A stretch of DNA of 56,674 nt, taken from contig CAKRJT010000018.1 of NCBI GenBank assembly GCA_934351925.1, forward strand, positions 1 to 56,674, read 5' to 3'. Positions 47,533-56,644 of the stretch are shown here, piece by piece; positions within the stretch are counted from its first letter, which is position 1, and every line of letters starts with the position of its first letter. The notes beneath the pieces were generated by a model. The model was not told the origin of the DNA, searched no databases, and saw only the letters and a list, made by a program, of their open reading frames with translations. A program made the translations under genes and the position numbers. The DNA comes from an uncultured Lachnospiraceae bacterium (lineage in GTDB: Bacteria > Bacillota > Clostridia > Lachnospirales > Lachnospiraceae).

Positions 47533-48518
47533 CATACAACATTATTCTTATCCACATTACCTTTCTCGAACGCCATTGCATTCTCAAAGGTGGTTAAGCT
47601 GATCGCCTCAAGTGCCTCCTCCGTCAGGAAGCCCTGGTGTGATGTGACAATCACGTTAGGGAATGAAAGAAGCCTTGCTGTGGTCGAGTGCTGCAGTACC
47701 TCGTCCTCCCTGTTCTCGAAGACATTGCTGCCTTCCTCCTCGTACACATCAAGTCCCACACCAAAGAATTTCTTCTCCCTTATTCCCTCAATCAGATCAT
47801 TTGTCGCAACAAGGGCTCCTCTTGAAGTGTTCACAAGGATAACATTGTCCTTCATCATCTTTATGGTGTCCCTGCATATCAGATGGTAGGTATCCTCCGT
47901 GAGCGGGCAGTGCAGTGAGATGAGGTCGCTCTGTGCCAGAACCTCGTCAAGGCTCTTGTACGTCACAAAGTCAAGACTCTTGTTTGGATACATATCATAT
48001 GCGATTACATTCATTCCGAAGCCCCTGCATATTCTGCACATTGCGGCACCAATCTTGCCCGTTCCGATAATACCCGCTGTCTTTTTGTAAAAATTAATAC
48101 CCGTGAGTCCATTGAGACTGAAATTATTCTCCCTCACCCTGATATAGCTCTTGTGAAGATGTCTGTTTACCCCGAGTGCGAGCGTCATCGCAAGCTCAGC
48201 AACAGCCTCCGGCGAATATCCCGGAACTCTGAGCACCGCTATTCCATGCGCCTTGGCGCACTCTATATCCACATTGTTAAATCCCGCACACCGCAGCAGA
48301 ATACACCTGACCTTCTCCTCCGCCAGCCTGTCTATAACCCCCGCACTCAGATTAGAATTAACAAACGCGCACACCGCCTCAGCTCCTCTTGCGAGCATCG
48401 CCGTCTTTTCCGTGAGATCCGCATCCTCGTATTCTACTTCAATATCCGGGAAATTTTTATTACATCTCTCAAAAGACTCCCTGTCATACGGTTTCGTATC
48501 ATAAAATACAATTTTCAT
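47529..48518 (-). CDS. ldhA: D-lactate dehydrogenase
   Basis: NAD-dependent D-2-hydroxyacid dehydrogenase of 329 aa, the exact length of E. coli LdhA. The Rossmann motif GIIGTGKIGAAMCRICRGFG is at about 146-165. Catalytic residues are in VNTSRGALVATNDL (Arg), GLDVYEEEGSNVF (Glu) and VTSHQGFLTEEALEAI (His), and HQxFLTxEAL is characteristic of LdhA. It reduces pyruvate to D-lactate for redox balance in fermentation. GGAG is 6 nt before the ATG. A dispersed repeat abuts its leader. Confidence 0.93.
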   Translation of the reverse strand: MKIVFYDTKPYDRESFERCNKNFPDIEVEYEDADLTEKTAMLARGAEAVCAFVNSNLSAGVIDRLAEEKVRCILLRCAGFNNVDIECAKAHGIAVLRVPGYSPEAVAELAMTLALGVNRHLHKSYIRVRENNFSLNGLTGINFYKKTAGIIGTGKIGAAMCRICRGFGMNVIAYDMYPNKSLDFVTYKSLDEVLAQSDLISLHCPLTEDTYHLICRDTIKMMKDNVILVNTSRGALVATNDLIEGIREKKFFGVGLDVYEEEGSNVFENREDEVLQHSTTARLLSFPNVIVTSHQGFLTEEALEAISLTTFENAMAFEKGNVDKNNVVC

Positions 48519-48532
48519 AATAATCTCCATTT

Positions 48533-48685
48533 CTGAGCGATTTGTCGTGGGCTGTCGATGAAAAATCCACACAGATGCTTTCCTGTCCCTAATCAAAGCA
48601 ATTTGTTTTCGCTCGGGAACAAATTGCCGGTGGGAAGCTTAGTGTAGATGAGGCGATTAACTTCGCCTTCAAACTTCCCTCACCT
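48533..48685. repeat. Dispersed intergenic repeat, family A copy 3
   Basis: GAGCGATTTGTCG onward matches the ends of the family A elements, with the GCAATTTGTTTTCGCTCGGG / ACAAATTGC hairpin. The middle differs from copies 1 and 2. It begins 15 bp upstream of the ldhA start, behind its ribosome binding site, in the same orientation as the other two copies. Confidence 0.7.
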
Positions 48686-48687
48686 GA

Positions 48688-48975
48688 TTACCAGCCCAAC
48701 AAGTATACAGCTATCACATAGATAATAACAAAATTGATAATCATTATCAAGGGCATACCTGCTGCAAAATACCAGTGTTTCGTCTTGTGCCTGAAAAAGT
48801 ACATGCCTGTCACAGCACCCGCACCTCCGCCCAAAAGAGCCGACGCAAACAGCCGCGCCTCCGGTATTCTCCACTCATGCCTCTTTGCCCTCCTCTTATC
48901 AATCCCCATCATCGCAAACGCCGTTATGTTGATTACTACAAAATATAATGCCAAAATGTATTTTAAAATATTCAT
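48688..48975 (-). CDS. DUF1294 membrane protein
   Basis: A 95-aa protein with three membrane helices and the family sequence MMGIDKRRAKRHEWRIPEAR then LLGGGAGAVTGMYFFRHKT, followed by a last hydrophobic helix, typical of DUF1294. The function is unknown. GAGG lies 5 nt upstream of the ATG. It follows the chemotaxis receptor gene by 31 bp and is likely in its transcript. Confidence 0.9.
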   Translation of the reverse strand: MNILKYILALYFVVINITAFAMMGIDKRRAKRHEWRIPEARLFASALLGGGAGAVTGMYFFRHKTKHWYFAAGMPLIMIINFVIIYVIAVYLLGW

Positions 48976-49006
48976 CCAAACCTCTTTTAAATAATCAGGC
49001 CGCTGC

Positions 49007-50584
49007 TTATGTTATGGCCAGTTTTTCCATCGACGGCTGCACGTCCTGTTCATATTTTGTGGTATTCCCGTGAGCCTGTGTATACTGTTCGATATATCCG
49101 TTCATCCGCGCAGCCTCCGCAGCAAGTTCTTCGACAACACTGTTCACATCCCTAAGCCTATCGGAATTCTGTGTGCACATTGCCGTCGTCTCCTCGGAAG
49201 CAGCGCTTATCTCTTCGCCCGCAGACGAAAGCTTGCTGTTGCTGTCTATAAGAACCGCGTTCGCATTTTTAAGTTTTACAGCCTTCGCCCCAATATCCGT
49301 CACATCGTTTCTCAAACTTCCGATATTTTCCTTAATGTTGCCAAAATTATCCGCTATCTTGTTAATCATGGAAATCTGCTGCGTAATCTCATCCATAACG
49401 CTGTCCATTGATTTTAACGTATCGCCGGCATTTACATTCAGCTTATAAATAATCTCTTGTATATCCTCGGTTGAGTTCTTCGTCTGCTCCGACAGTTTCC
49501 TTATCTCCTGCGCGACCACAGCAAACCCCCTGCCGGCATCTCCTGCCCTTGCTGCCTCAATGGAAGCATTGAGTGAGAGCAGATTGGTCTGACTTGAAAT
49601 CTCATTGATTATACTTACAATTCTCTCCATATCCTTAGTATGCTCATTCAGCTCCTCCATGTTCGCTCTAGCGGCTCTGCTCTCGTTTTCCATATCTGCC
49701 GTGCGGGCTACAACACTCTCTACAAGCTGCTGCCCGGCAGCCGCATTGTCGTCCGACTGTGCTGCTATAGTGTCAAGCCGCCCCGCAATGTCGACCGTGT
49801 CCGCTATTATTTCCTGTATGCGCTCCGTCATAACGGCCTGCTCCTGTATACTTGACACAGTGCTCTCCATGCCCGCCGCGACATCACCCATCGACCGCGC
49901 TACCCCCGCTGTAGCCTCCGACACCTCCCCCACAGAGCCTTTTATCGCCTGTGTAGAACGGTTAATCACCCTTCCAGCCGAGATAATTGACTGCATCATC
50001 TCCTCCTGCCTGCGCCGGCTGCCTGCAAGTTCTTCAATCTCCTCCTTATTGTGCAGCTCTGCAACCTTGGCTGCTATGTATACGCTGATATTAAGCATCA
50101 TAACAACCAGCACAATCATATAAGTCTGATTTAGCGAAGTTCTGTCATCTGCTCCAAGTATCTTTGCCGAGTATATGCCATTGAACACAACAAGAATGTT
50201 GTTCACAACAGCTATCCTTATCTCCAGTGCACAATCAAAATACATCATCGCCGCTATCATAACAGGAAATGCAAAAAGATTGTACACAAAAATCTTTGAT
50301 GAAAGACATGAAACTTCAAAAGCAACATAAAACACCGCTATCGCAAAATGTCTGTATTTTAACGACAATGGCTTTTTCACAAAATACAACACCGAAAACA
50401 GTATCGGTGCAGCAATCATAAGCGAGATGATAACTGCCCTTCTCACACCCATAACGCCCTGAACTATCTGTCCTAAGTACATCAATGCCAAAAATGCACC
50501 AACAATAACCATTGTCATACAGACACTTCTGTTCGCCCGCAGACATGTACGCTCACTAAGAGACAAATTTTCCTGTTTTACCAT
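49007..50584 (-). CDS. Methyl-accepting chemotaxis protein, membrane-embedded sensor
   Basis: A 525-aa chemoreceptor. The N-terminal third is six hydrophobic helices with short loops (about 20-180) and no extracytoplasmic ligand-binding domain; the C-terminal two thirds is a methyl-accepting coiled coil with the signalling tip EISSQTNLLSLNASIEAARA then GRGFAVVAQEIRKL. No HAMP domain is evident between them. It probably senses membrane-associated or internal conditions (redox, membrane potential, lipid state) rather than a soluble ligand. The ATG for MVKQENL follows GGAGGAAGG. Presence implies a chemotaxis system elsewhere in the genome. Confidence 0.92.
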   Translation of the reverse strand: MVKQENLSLSERTCLRANRSVCMTMVIVGAFLALMYLGQIVQGVMGVRRAVIISLMIAAPILFSVLYFVKKPLSLKYRHFAIAVFYVAFEVSCLSSKIFVYNLFAFPVMIAAMMYFDCALEIRIAVVNNILVVFNGIYSAKILGADDRTSLNQTYMIVLVVMMLNISVYIAAKVAELHNKEEIEELAGSRRRQEEMMQSIISAGRVINRSTQAIKGSVGEVSEATAGVARSMGDVAAGMESTVSSIQEQAVMTERIQEIIADTVDIAGRLDTIAAQSDDNAAAGQQLVESVVARTADMENESRAARANMEELNEHTKDMERIVSIINEISSQTNLLSLNASIEAARAGDAGRGFAVVAQEIRKLSEQTKNSTEDIQEIIYKLNVNAGDTLKSMDSVMDEITQQISMINKIADNFGNIKENIGSLRNDVTDIGAKAVKLKNANAVLIDSNSKLSSAGEEISAASEETTAMCTQNSDRLRDVNSVVEELAAEAARMNGYIEQYTQAHGNTTKYEQDVQPSMEKLAIT

Positions 50585-50806
50585 ATTCCTTCCTCCCATA
50601 ATCACATATTTTTATCCACAAATAGAAAACACGTTCTAAGTGATTATAGAATAAGGTTTGGAGCCGCTCCAAAGTCAATAAATTTCTTTAAATCAACATA
50701 CTTTTTTCACATTTTATCTATAACTCTTGTTTTATTGCAACGGTGTAGGTTATTTATTGTTTCAGTCCGATAAAATTATTGATATCGCAGGAATTGTATA
50801 TACTAT

Positions 50807-51613
50807 TCAAACATTTTCCGAGCATATCGGAACATAGATCTCATAATAGTCATTCACTTCATTCGCACCCATAATGCTGTATACATAAAAAGCGTACACC
50901 TCATCGCCACATTCTATGCCGTGCTCTTTCGCGTACCCAAATATCTGCCGGAAATTCCACACAATATCAATGACCTTCTCATCAAACGCCTGGATTGTGT
51001 ATAGACATTTCCGACTCCCAATGCGTGCAAACTTCCCTCCGCTCCCCTTCAGCGGACTGATTTCAAGCATCGGCTCCCTCACCACAAACATAAGACTGTC
51101 CGCCGCATAACCATTTCCGTCATTTTTAATATGATAGCACATATTCCCAAATGAAAACGCGGGATGATTAAATATTTCCTTAATCTCTCCATACTTAACC
51201 TTCCCCGTATTATTTGCATATACCACATATCCTGCCGGCAGCTCCTTAATCTCAAACCTGTCAACCCCCTGTCTCATATTCGCAATGTGCTGCTTCATAA
51301 ACCTGAGTTTCTCTGCCTTGTTCCTCAGATACTCCATCTGCGCCTCATTGCTTTCAATGAGCCTGTCAAACTCGCCCTCAAGCCCCTCAAACGTATCAAT
51401 CCCGAACAGCCTTTTAATCTCCGACAGACCGACATTAATCTGCCTGTAGAGATGTATCCCCATTATCCTGTGAATTTGCCCATTCTCATAATATCTGTAG
51501 CCATTCTTCTCATCCCTCTTCGGACTGACAAGCCCTTCCTTCTCATACAGTCTTATCGCATCAGCGGAAATCCCCAACAGCTCCGCCACACTGTGAATAG
51601 AATACCTCTTCAT
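50807..51613 (-). CDS. MerR-family transcriptional regulator
   Basis: A 268-aa regulator: N-terminal winged helix-turn-helix (MKRYSIHSVAELLGISADAI, RLYEKEGLVSPKRDEKNGYR), a dimerisation coiled coil (about 80-118; IESNEAQMEYLRNKAEKLRF), and a C-terminal ligand-binding domain resembling the GyrI/AraC effector fold (about 120-268; NDYYEIYVPI). Such proteins activate transporter or stress genes on binding hydrophobic ligands. No obvious MerR operator was found in the nearby intergenic regions. A family A repeat lies 77 bp upstream. Confidence 0.9.
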   Translation of the reverse strand: MKRYSIHSVAELLGISADAIRLYEKEGLVSPKRDEKNGYRYYENGQIHRIMGIHLYRQINVGLSEIKRLFGIDTFEGLEGEFDRLIESNEAQMEYLRNKAEKLRFMKQHIANMRQGVDRFEIKELPAGYVVYANNTGKVKYGEIKEIFNHPAFSFGNMCYHIKNDGNGYAADSLMFVVREPMLEISPLKGSGGKFARIGSRKCLYTIQAFDEKVIDIVWNFRQIFGYAKEHGIECGDEVYAFYVYSIMGANEVNDYYEIYVPICSENV

Positions 51614-51963
51614 CTTTGCCTGAACCCTCTCCTATGATATGATGGTCAAAAAATATTCTGCCCCTCATTTTATATATTAACCCTCACTTCCGAGCGATTT
51701 ATCGCGAGGAGGCGATGAGAAATTCGCGCAGGCGATTTCTCATCTGCCATCAAAGCAATTTGTTTTCGCTCGGAAACAAATTGCATGTGTGAAAATATGC
51801 TATCAAGCTTATTTTTCACACTAACCCCTTTCGGCTTTTTTTGCATCTAAATCCGGCAGATTAATTATTTCTTTATGGCTTTTTTGCTTATTTTATCCCC
51901 CTTTTTATATTCGCTATTTTTATTTCAGGTGCTTTGTATACCGCCTATTTTATCTTGTTTATT
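51614..51963. other. Intergenic region upstream of the merR-type gene
   Basis: No gene. It holds family A repeat copy 2 and an AT-rich tail (51830-51963) with pyrimidine-rich runs but no clear promoter or terminator. Confidence 0.7.
51690..51823. repeat. Dispersed intergenic repeat, family A copy 2
   Basis: The longest copy: CGAGCGATTTATCGCGAGG, then a perfect GATGAGAAAT/ATTTCTCATC hairpin (51714-51744), a GCAATTTGTTT/AAACAAATTGC hairpin around TCGCTCGG, and TGTGAAAATA-N13-TATTTTTCACA. The right 70 bp are nearly identical to copy 1 at 7921-7990, 44 kb away. Confidence 0.9.
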
Positions 51964-52482
51964 TTATCGCACAATTTCACTTATATTTATCCGCCCTCTA
52001 TCTAAAATATACTTTAACAACCCTTCACACCCCACCGAAACATCCTCATATGTCGTTACAAAATCGCCTGTATACCACGGATCCGATATCGAGCATCCCG
52101 GTCTGCCCGCAAAATCAAGCAGAAGCTTTATCTTATTCTGCCTGTCCTCCCCTGTTATCCTTATTGTATTGCGTATATTGGCGCTGTCAGCGCACAACAA
52201 ATAGTCATAATAATCGTAGTCTTTCCTCGTCACCTGACGTGCACGCTTATTTCTAAAATCAGTATAAGCCGTGCTGCCTATGCCATGCCTCCTAAGCTCC
52301 GCCTGAGCCGGCGGATAAATCGGATTGCCATGTCCGCCGAAGCACTCCTCCGTCGAGGTCGCGGCAGAGGCTATCTCGAATTGACCTGTTAGACCACGCT
52401 TTTCTACCATGTCCTTTAGGACAAATTCCGCCATTGGAGAACGGCAGATATTGCCGTGGCACACGAATAAGACTTTTATCAT
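51964..52482 (-). CDS. Low-molecular-weight protein tyrosine phosphatase
   Basis: A 172-aa LMW-PTP. The P-loop VCHGNICRSPMAE starts at residue 7 with the nucleophile Cys8 and Arg14, and the general-acid loop is SISDPWYTGDFVTTYEDV. It dephosphorylates tyrosine kinases or other proteins, often in exopolysaccharide control. It is the last host gene before the prophage, whose end lies just upstream of its start codon, so the prophage may have displaced its native promoter. Start preceded by GAGAG. Confidence 0.94.
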   Translation of the reverse strand: MIKVLFVCHGNICRSPMAEFVLKDMVEKRGLTGQFEIASAATSTEECFGGHGNPIYPPAQAELRRHGIGSTAYTDFRNKRARQVTRKDYDYYDYLLCADSANIRNTIRITGEDRQNKIKLLLDFAGRPGCSISDPWYTGDFVTTYEDVSVGCEGLLKYILDRGRINISEIVR

Positions 52483-52527
52483 ATATTTTAACTCTCTTTC
52501 TGATTTTCAAATTTCGTCTAAATTGTA

Positions 52528-52783
52528 CTGTGTAAAAGCTGTGTAAAAGTTACTATCATCTTCCAAAAACTCTTTATTTATGGGCTTTGTATGGTTCATT
52601 CCATATGTTCCCCCAGCAGACGAATAGTACCTTTTTCATGCCTAAACTCCCTGATTTTCCTTGGTTTTCCACTACTTTCTGTGTCCATTATTTCGGCTTA
52701 TTTTGGCTCATTTTGGCGTGCTTTTTCCATCAAACTGTGTAAAAATCTGTGTAAAACGCCCCTTCAAAAAACATTTTACACAT
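52528..52783. other. Candidate attachment-site region with integrase arm-type repeats
   Basis: CTGTGTAAAA occurs as two closely spaced pairs: 52528-52537 and 52539-52548 (11-bp period), and 52735-52744 and 52747-52756 (12-bp period). An inverted TTTTACACAT follows at 52774-52783. Helical-turn spacing, two clusters about 200 bp apart and position beside int are what is expected of arm-type integrase sites flanking an att core. The core itself was not identified. Confidence 0.6.
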
Positions 52784-52841
52784 TGCCTATTTTTTCAGCA
52801 TTTGGATGGTGTATATGGCAGAATACAAAGAAAAATATATA

Positions 52842-52856
52842 GGCTCTAAGCGAGCC
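52842..52856 (-). terminator. Terminator after integrase gene
   Basis: Minus-strand GGCTC-GCTTA-GAGCC stem-loop 12 bp after the integrase stop, followed by TATATATTTTTC. Confidence 0.7.
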
Positions 52857-52867
52857 CTTTCCTTTAT

Positions 52868-54139
52868 TTAAGCCATCTTCCAACCTTTATCCTTAAGCTT
52901 CTTCTCCTGACCATTCGCCTTAGAAATCTCCTCTGTTGCAGCCTGTGCTTTAGCAAGCTTCTCCATCTCTTCCTTAGCATCATCAATTTTAAGATGCGTG
53001 TAAGTGTTCAGCGTTACGGAAATATCGCTATGCCCCATCAGGTACTGAAGCACCTTTGGATTCATTCCTGACTTGGCCATGTTGGAACAATAAGTATGAC
53101 GGCAGACATGTGGTGTGATTTTAGGAAGCTGAACACGATAGATACTATTGTATCTGTCCACTGCATGCTGGAAGTACTTCTCCCAATGCATTGCTACCAT
53201 AGGCTTGTTATCCTTATCAAAACAAAGGAACCCTGAATATCCATCAATCATCGGCTCCACCTTAAGCTTTGGTCTTGCCTTGACAATATTCTGGAAAGCC
53301 TCATACACATCATCAGTCATCGGAATTACTCTTCTACCGGCATAGGTCTTTGTTGTGTCAATGTAAACCAATGTCCCGGTCTTCTGGAGCTGATGATCGA
53401 TATTGATGGTTCTATTCTCAAAATCAAGATCCGATAAAGTCAGCCCTGTAAATTCCGAAATACGCATTCCTGTCTTAAACAGAATATACATTCCGTCATA
53501 ATACTTTGAGTAGTGTGTATCATTTTTAATAAATTCCAGGAATGTTCTCTCTTCCTTCCTGGTAATTGCTTCACGAGTCACTGCATCGTTTACGAGAACG
53601 GTTGCCATCTGAAACTCAAATGGATTCTTTCTGATAAGGTCATCATCTACCGCCATCTGGAAAGCAGGTCTCACCACACCTCTGATGGTATGGATTGTCG
53701 AAAAGCTCTTGTGATCTTCCTGCTGCAGTTTGATAAGCCATGCCTTTGCATCTGAAAGCTTTACCTTATCAATACGCTTGTTGCCAAACGGTTCTGCCTT
53801 AAGCACATTAATCACTGTACCATATCCGGCTCTGGTAGTATTCTTTACACCTGTCTTCTGTGAAATGTACTTCTCAACAAGTTTCAGAACTGTATATCCA
53901 TCACCGTCCGGAATGATATCGTCATCCACATCTCTCTGGACTCTTTTTTCGATATCTCTCAATGCTCCGTTATCTCTTTTGCCTTCAGGTACTGTATCCG
54001 TCTTCACAAGCCTCCAACTATAAAGGCACTGTGTCTTACCATTTGCATCAACATAACGATACATATATTTACCATCGGCTCTCTGGCTCTCTCCTGTGCG
54101 AAGAATGCGATTCTTGTTATCACGTCTTTTCTCGCTCAT
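52868..54139 (-). CDS. int: Tn916-type tyrosine integrase
   Basis: A 423-aa site-specific recombinase very similar in layout to Tn916 Int: N-terminal arm-binding domain (SEKRRDNKNRILRTGESQR), a core-binding SAM-like domain (about 85-175), and the catalytic domain with TGMRISEFTGL (first Arg), HVCRHTYCSN (HxxR), GHSDISVTL (His) and NTYTH (Tyr nucleophile). GGAG precedes the ATG. It catalyses integration and, with Xis, excision. Tn916 itself prefers AT-rich targets with little specificity; whether this phage does is not known. Confidence 0.95.
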   Translation of the reverse strand: MSEKRRDNKNRILRTGESQRADGKYMYRYVDANGKTQCLYSWRLVKTDTVPEGKRDNGALRDIEKRVQRDVDDDIIPDGDGYTVLKLVEKYISQKTGVKNTTRAGYGTVINVLKAEPFGNKRIDKVKLSDAKAWLIKLQQEDHKSFSTIHTIRGVVRPAFQMAVDDDLIRKNPFEFQMATVLVNDAVTREAITRKEERTFLEFIKNDTHYSKYYDGMYILFKTGMRISEFTGLTLSDLDFENRTINIDHQLQKTGTLVYIDTTKTYAGRRVIPMTDDVYEAFQNIVKARPKLKVEPMIDGYSGFLCFDKDNKPMVAMHWEKYFQHAVDRYNSIYRVQLPKITPHVCRHTYCSNMAKSGMNPKVLQYLMGHSDISVTLNTYTHLKIDDAKEEMEKLAKAQAATEEISKANGQEKKLKDKGWKMA

Positions 54140-54287
54140 GTAATCTCTCCTTTCAATCGGGAGAGCCTTGTATGCAATTACTCATGTGTCATGCGCGTGT
54201 ATGCGCCCATGTCCTTAATAGTATATCACACAAAAGGCTCTTTCGCTACAAAAATATTTAAAATTTACACTGTGTTCATAGTCGTGC

Positions 54288-54503
54288 TCAGATCACTGTC
54301 ATCTGACTGTCTAAGTACTTTTCGAACTGTTCTCTTTTGATGAGGGCACGATTGCCATTCCACAACAGGAATTCTTCATCTGCATGTGCCTTGCAGAAGA
54401 GGCGAAGCTTCTTATAGCTAATGCCAAAATATTCTGCAGCCTCTTCCAGAGTCAGTGTGTATTTTTGCCACCAAGGCAGCGATTGCTTTTCTCCTAAATT
54501 CAT
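54288..54503 (-). CDS. xis: Tn916-type excisionase
   Basis: A 71-aa DNA-binding protein. PWWQKYTLTLEEAAEYFGIS corresponds to the helix-turn-helix of Tn916 Xis, and NGNRALIKREQFEKYLDSQ to its wing and C-terminal helix; length matches (67 aa in Tn916). GGAGG lies just upstream of the ATG. It precedes int by about 150 bp, which contain no other gene. It directs recombination toward excision. Confidence 0.93.
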   Translation of the reverse strand: MNLGEKQSLPWWQKYTLTLEEAAEYFGISYKKLRLFCKAHADEEFLLWNGNRALIKREQFEKYLDSQMTVI

Positions 54504-54601
54504 TAAGCACCTCCATAAAGTAGTGAGGACATATCCTCCTACTGTTCAAAGGAGATTCAGGCCGAGATTTTCCGAGTTATTCCGAAAAAAACAAAAAATA
54601 A

Positions 54602-54636
54602 ACCTGTAGGTATCTTCAATCAGACACCCGCAGGCT
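54602..54636 (-). terminator. Terminator after endolysin gene
   Basis: Minus-strand GCCTGCGGGTGTC pairs imperfectly with GATACCTACAGG over an 8-nt loop, followed by TTTATTTTTTG. It separates the lysis transcript from xis. Confidence 0.8.
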
Positions 54637-54680
54637 TCAATCACTTTCGGCACATTCCTATTCTGCCGAATTTTATTCAA

Positions 54681-56204
54681 TTACACTCTCTGGCAATAGT
54701 CCAAACTAATCCATCCCACTCCGCTTTTCAATCTTCCCCATCCTTTATCAGAGCCTTTTCCTTCTCTGACTTCCATGATGGTAAATACACCCTTCCCGGT
54801 ATACTTTCCAGTCTTCGCAGTATTCGTTCCAGCACTCTTCCTGATATTCAGATCATCAATGTCAACCTTTACCATGAATGGGCAATCCACATTAGAAAAC
54901 TCTATATCAGAATCACTTTCAACATCAACCTCAGCACCATACACAGCATTGGCATTCCAGTCATATACCGTATAACCTTCATGCTTCTCCGCCATCGCCT
55001 TAGCATTGTCAAGCACAGTATAAGCACCAAGCTGAGAAGCAACATCCTTCCAATTCTTCCTTACCCTGTAATACTTCACCACAACATCAGAAGAGCCCGA
55101 AGGCTTTACATCCCATTTAGTCAAATTCCACTTCTCAATAATGCCACAAAGTTTCTCCACATAAGTAAGACTCGTAGCATAGCCACCATTCTTAATAATC
55201 TGCACTGCCTTCTTATAATCGGTACACCCTTTCAATCCCTCATATCTGAGCTTGCTGCCATTCTTGGCTCCAAGCAGATAAGCACTATGGTCTGCAATAG
55301 AATCCTCAACACAGCTGTATCTTCTGAAATCAGCTGTAATAGTCACATAGCTTCCATCCGCATTCTGCTCCTGCGTTTTCTTGGTATAGATGCTCACACC
55401 ATCCCAAGTAGAACCGCCCCATGTATTCCCGGAAAGAGATTTCTTCATACCGAAGCAGTTATTGGCTCCAAGTGCAAGTTCGCTCTTACCATAACCGGAT
55501 TCAAGAATGAACTGAGCCATAGACACTGACGCAAGGATTCCGCTCTTCTTCTGGTCAGCAGTAAACAATGCACCAACCTTTGCAACCACCTCAGCCTCAG
55601 TAAGATTCTGAAACTCTCTTGCCTGCATACCGGAAGGAATCACTTCCTCATTACCGCCACCAAGCTGAGTGGTAACCTTCGCAGCCAGATCTCCCAGTCT
55701 CGCATAAAGCCAGTCTCCAGGACAGCTCTTATTCGCAAACCACCGGTGCACGGTAATGAGCATTTCATCCGCCTTCGGCTGATAATTCAGAGACTTATTT
55801 TTATCACCAAACCAGAGCAGTTTTTTCTTTCCATTTCTTCTGCAGATATCCTCACACAGATCAACCAGACTGTCATAAACCACCTGATGCATAGCATACG
55901 GTTCCGCCTTGTCAGAAGCACATTCAATCGTTACTGCCCTCTGATCATTCGCATTACTGGACGTACACCAGGAGCGATTCTTCTCTTCCACATACAATCC
56001 GATCCGGCCATTCTTATCAATTCCATAATTCGAAGAAGCCTTGGTAGAAGATTTATGAAACCAGTCCCCCAGACCTTCTGCTGTACACTGACCTACTACA
56101 CAGTGCGGCGATATTCTGTCAATCTGCTCCGTTCTCAGTCCGGAATGGTTCGGACTGAGCAACGTATACGCCACCAAAGAACTATTACTGTATCCCATAA
56201 TCAT
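54681..56204 (-). CDS. Phage endolysin: amidase, glucosaminidase and SH3 domains
   Basis: A 507-aa modular lysin. An N-terminal N-acetylmuramoyl-L-alanine amidase-like domain (about 10-175; YTLLSPNHSG, ISPHCVVGQCTAEGLGDWF, WFANKSCPGDWL) is followed by a glucosaminidase domain (about 205-365; ASVSMAQFILESGYGKSELA then GANNCFGMKKSL) and a C-terminal SH3-like domain (about 440-507; LNIRKSAGTNTAKTGKYTG). It cuts peptidoglycan at the end of the lytic cycle. The first ATG overlaps the holin stop (ATGA), indicating coupling. Confidence 0.93.
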   Translation of the reverse strand: MIMGYSNSSLVAYTLLSPNHSGLRTEQIDRISPHCVVGQCTAEGLGDWFHKSSTKASSNYGIDKNGRIGLYVEEKNRSWCTSSNANDQRAVTIECASDKAEPYAMHQVVYDSLVDLCEDICRRNGKKKLLWFGDKNKSLNYQPKADEMLITVHRWFANKSCPGDWLYARLGDLAAKVTTQLGGGNEEVIPSGMQAREFQNLTEAEVVAKVGALFTADQKKSGILASVSMAQFILESGYGKSELALGANNCFGMKKSLSGNTWGGSTWDGVSIYTKKTQEQNADGSYVTITADFRRYSCVEDSIADHSAYLLGAKNGSKLRYEGLKGCTDYKKAVQIIKNGGYATSLTYVEKLCGIIEKWNLTKWDVKPSGSSDVVVKYYRVRKNWKDVASQLGAYTVLDNAKAMAEKHEGYTVYDWNANAVYGAEVDVESDSDIEFSNVDCPFMVKVDIDDLNIRKSAGTNTAKTGKYTGKGVFTIMEVREGKGSDKGWGRLKSGVGWISLDYCQRV

Positions 56205-56644
56205 TCACCTTCTTCCTCATCCTCTGATGCATCATCGGAGACTCCCTCACTTTTGTCATGCAGCTGTTCCAGCACCTCCTTCATCTTCTGCGGGATCGGC
56301 AGCCCCAGATGCCCTGCATTCTCCAGCAAACTCACACCCTCATTGGAAATATAGAAAAAGATCACCGCCGTTCTAAGCACGGATCCATTTCCAATTACCG
56401 ATACATCCAAAATATTCGCCATTCCCACCAGTAAAAAAATCAGCACCTTCCTGCAGATCCCCCGGAATCCCACCTCGCTGGAAAGCGTGTGGTCCGCAAA
56501 AGCACACATCACCCCGGTCAGGTAATCGATCACCACAAAAGCGATCAATGCATACAGAAGCCCGTCACAGCCTCCCATAAACCAGCCCAGCCATCCGCCT
56601 ACAGCCATAAAAACCATCTGAATAAAGTTCCAAAATTCCTTCAT
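56201..56644 (-). CDS. Phage holin
   Basis: A 147-aa protein of the phage-holin family found with toxin or lysis genes in Clostridia: three hydrophobic helices (about 8-27, 28-48 with IDYLTGVMCAFADHTLSS typical of the family, and 66-100), then an amphipathic segment and a very acidic tail (DASEDEEEGE). It forms membrane lesions that release the endolysin. GGAGGAGG precedes the ATG. The gene is complete; further late genes should lie upstream, beyond the window. Confidence 0.92.
   Translation of the reverse strand: MKEFWNFIQMVFMAVGGWLGWFMGGCDGLLYALIAFVVIDYLTGVMCAFADHTLSSEVGFRGICRKVLIFLLVGMANILDVSVIGNGSVLRTAVIFFYISNEGVSLLENAGHLGLPIPQKMKEVLEQLHDKSEGVSDDASEDEEEGE

Noticed and set aside
52483..52867. 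tRNA gene as prophage attachment site
   Set aside because: No cloverleaf or CCA-like 3-prime end is visible; the phage seems to be inserted in an AT-rich intergenic site.
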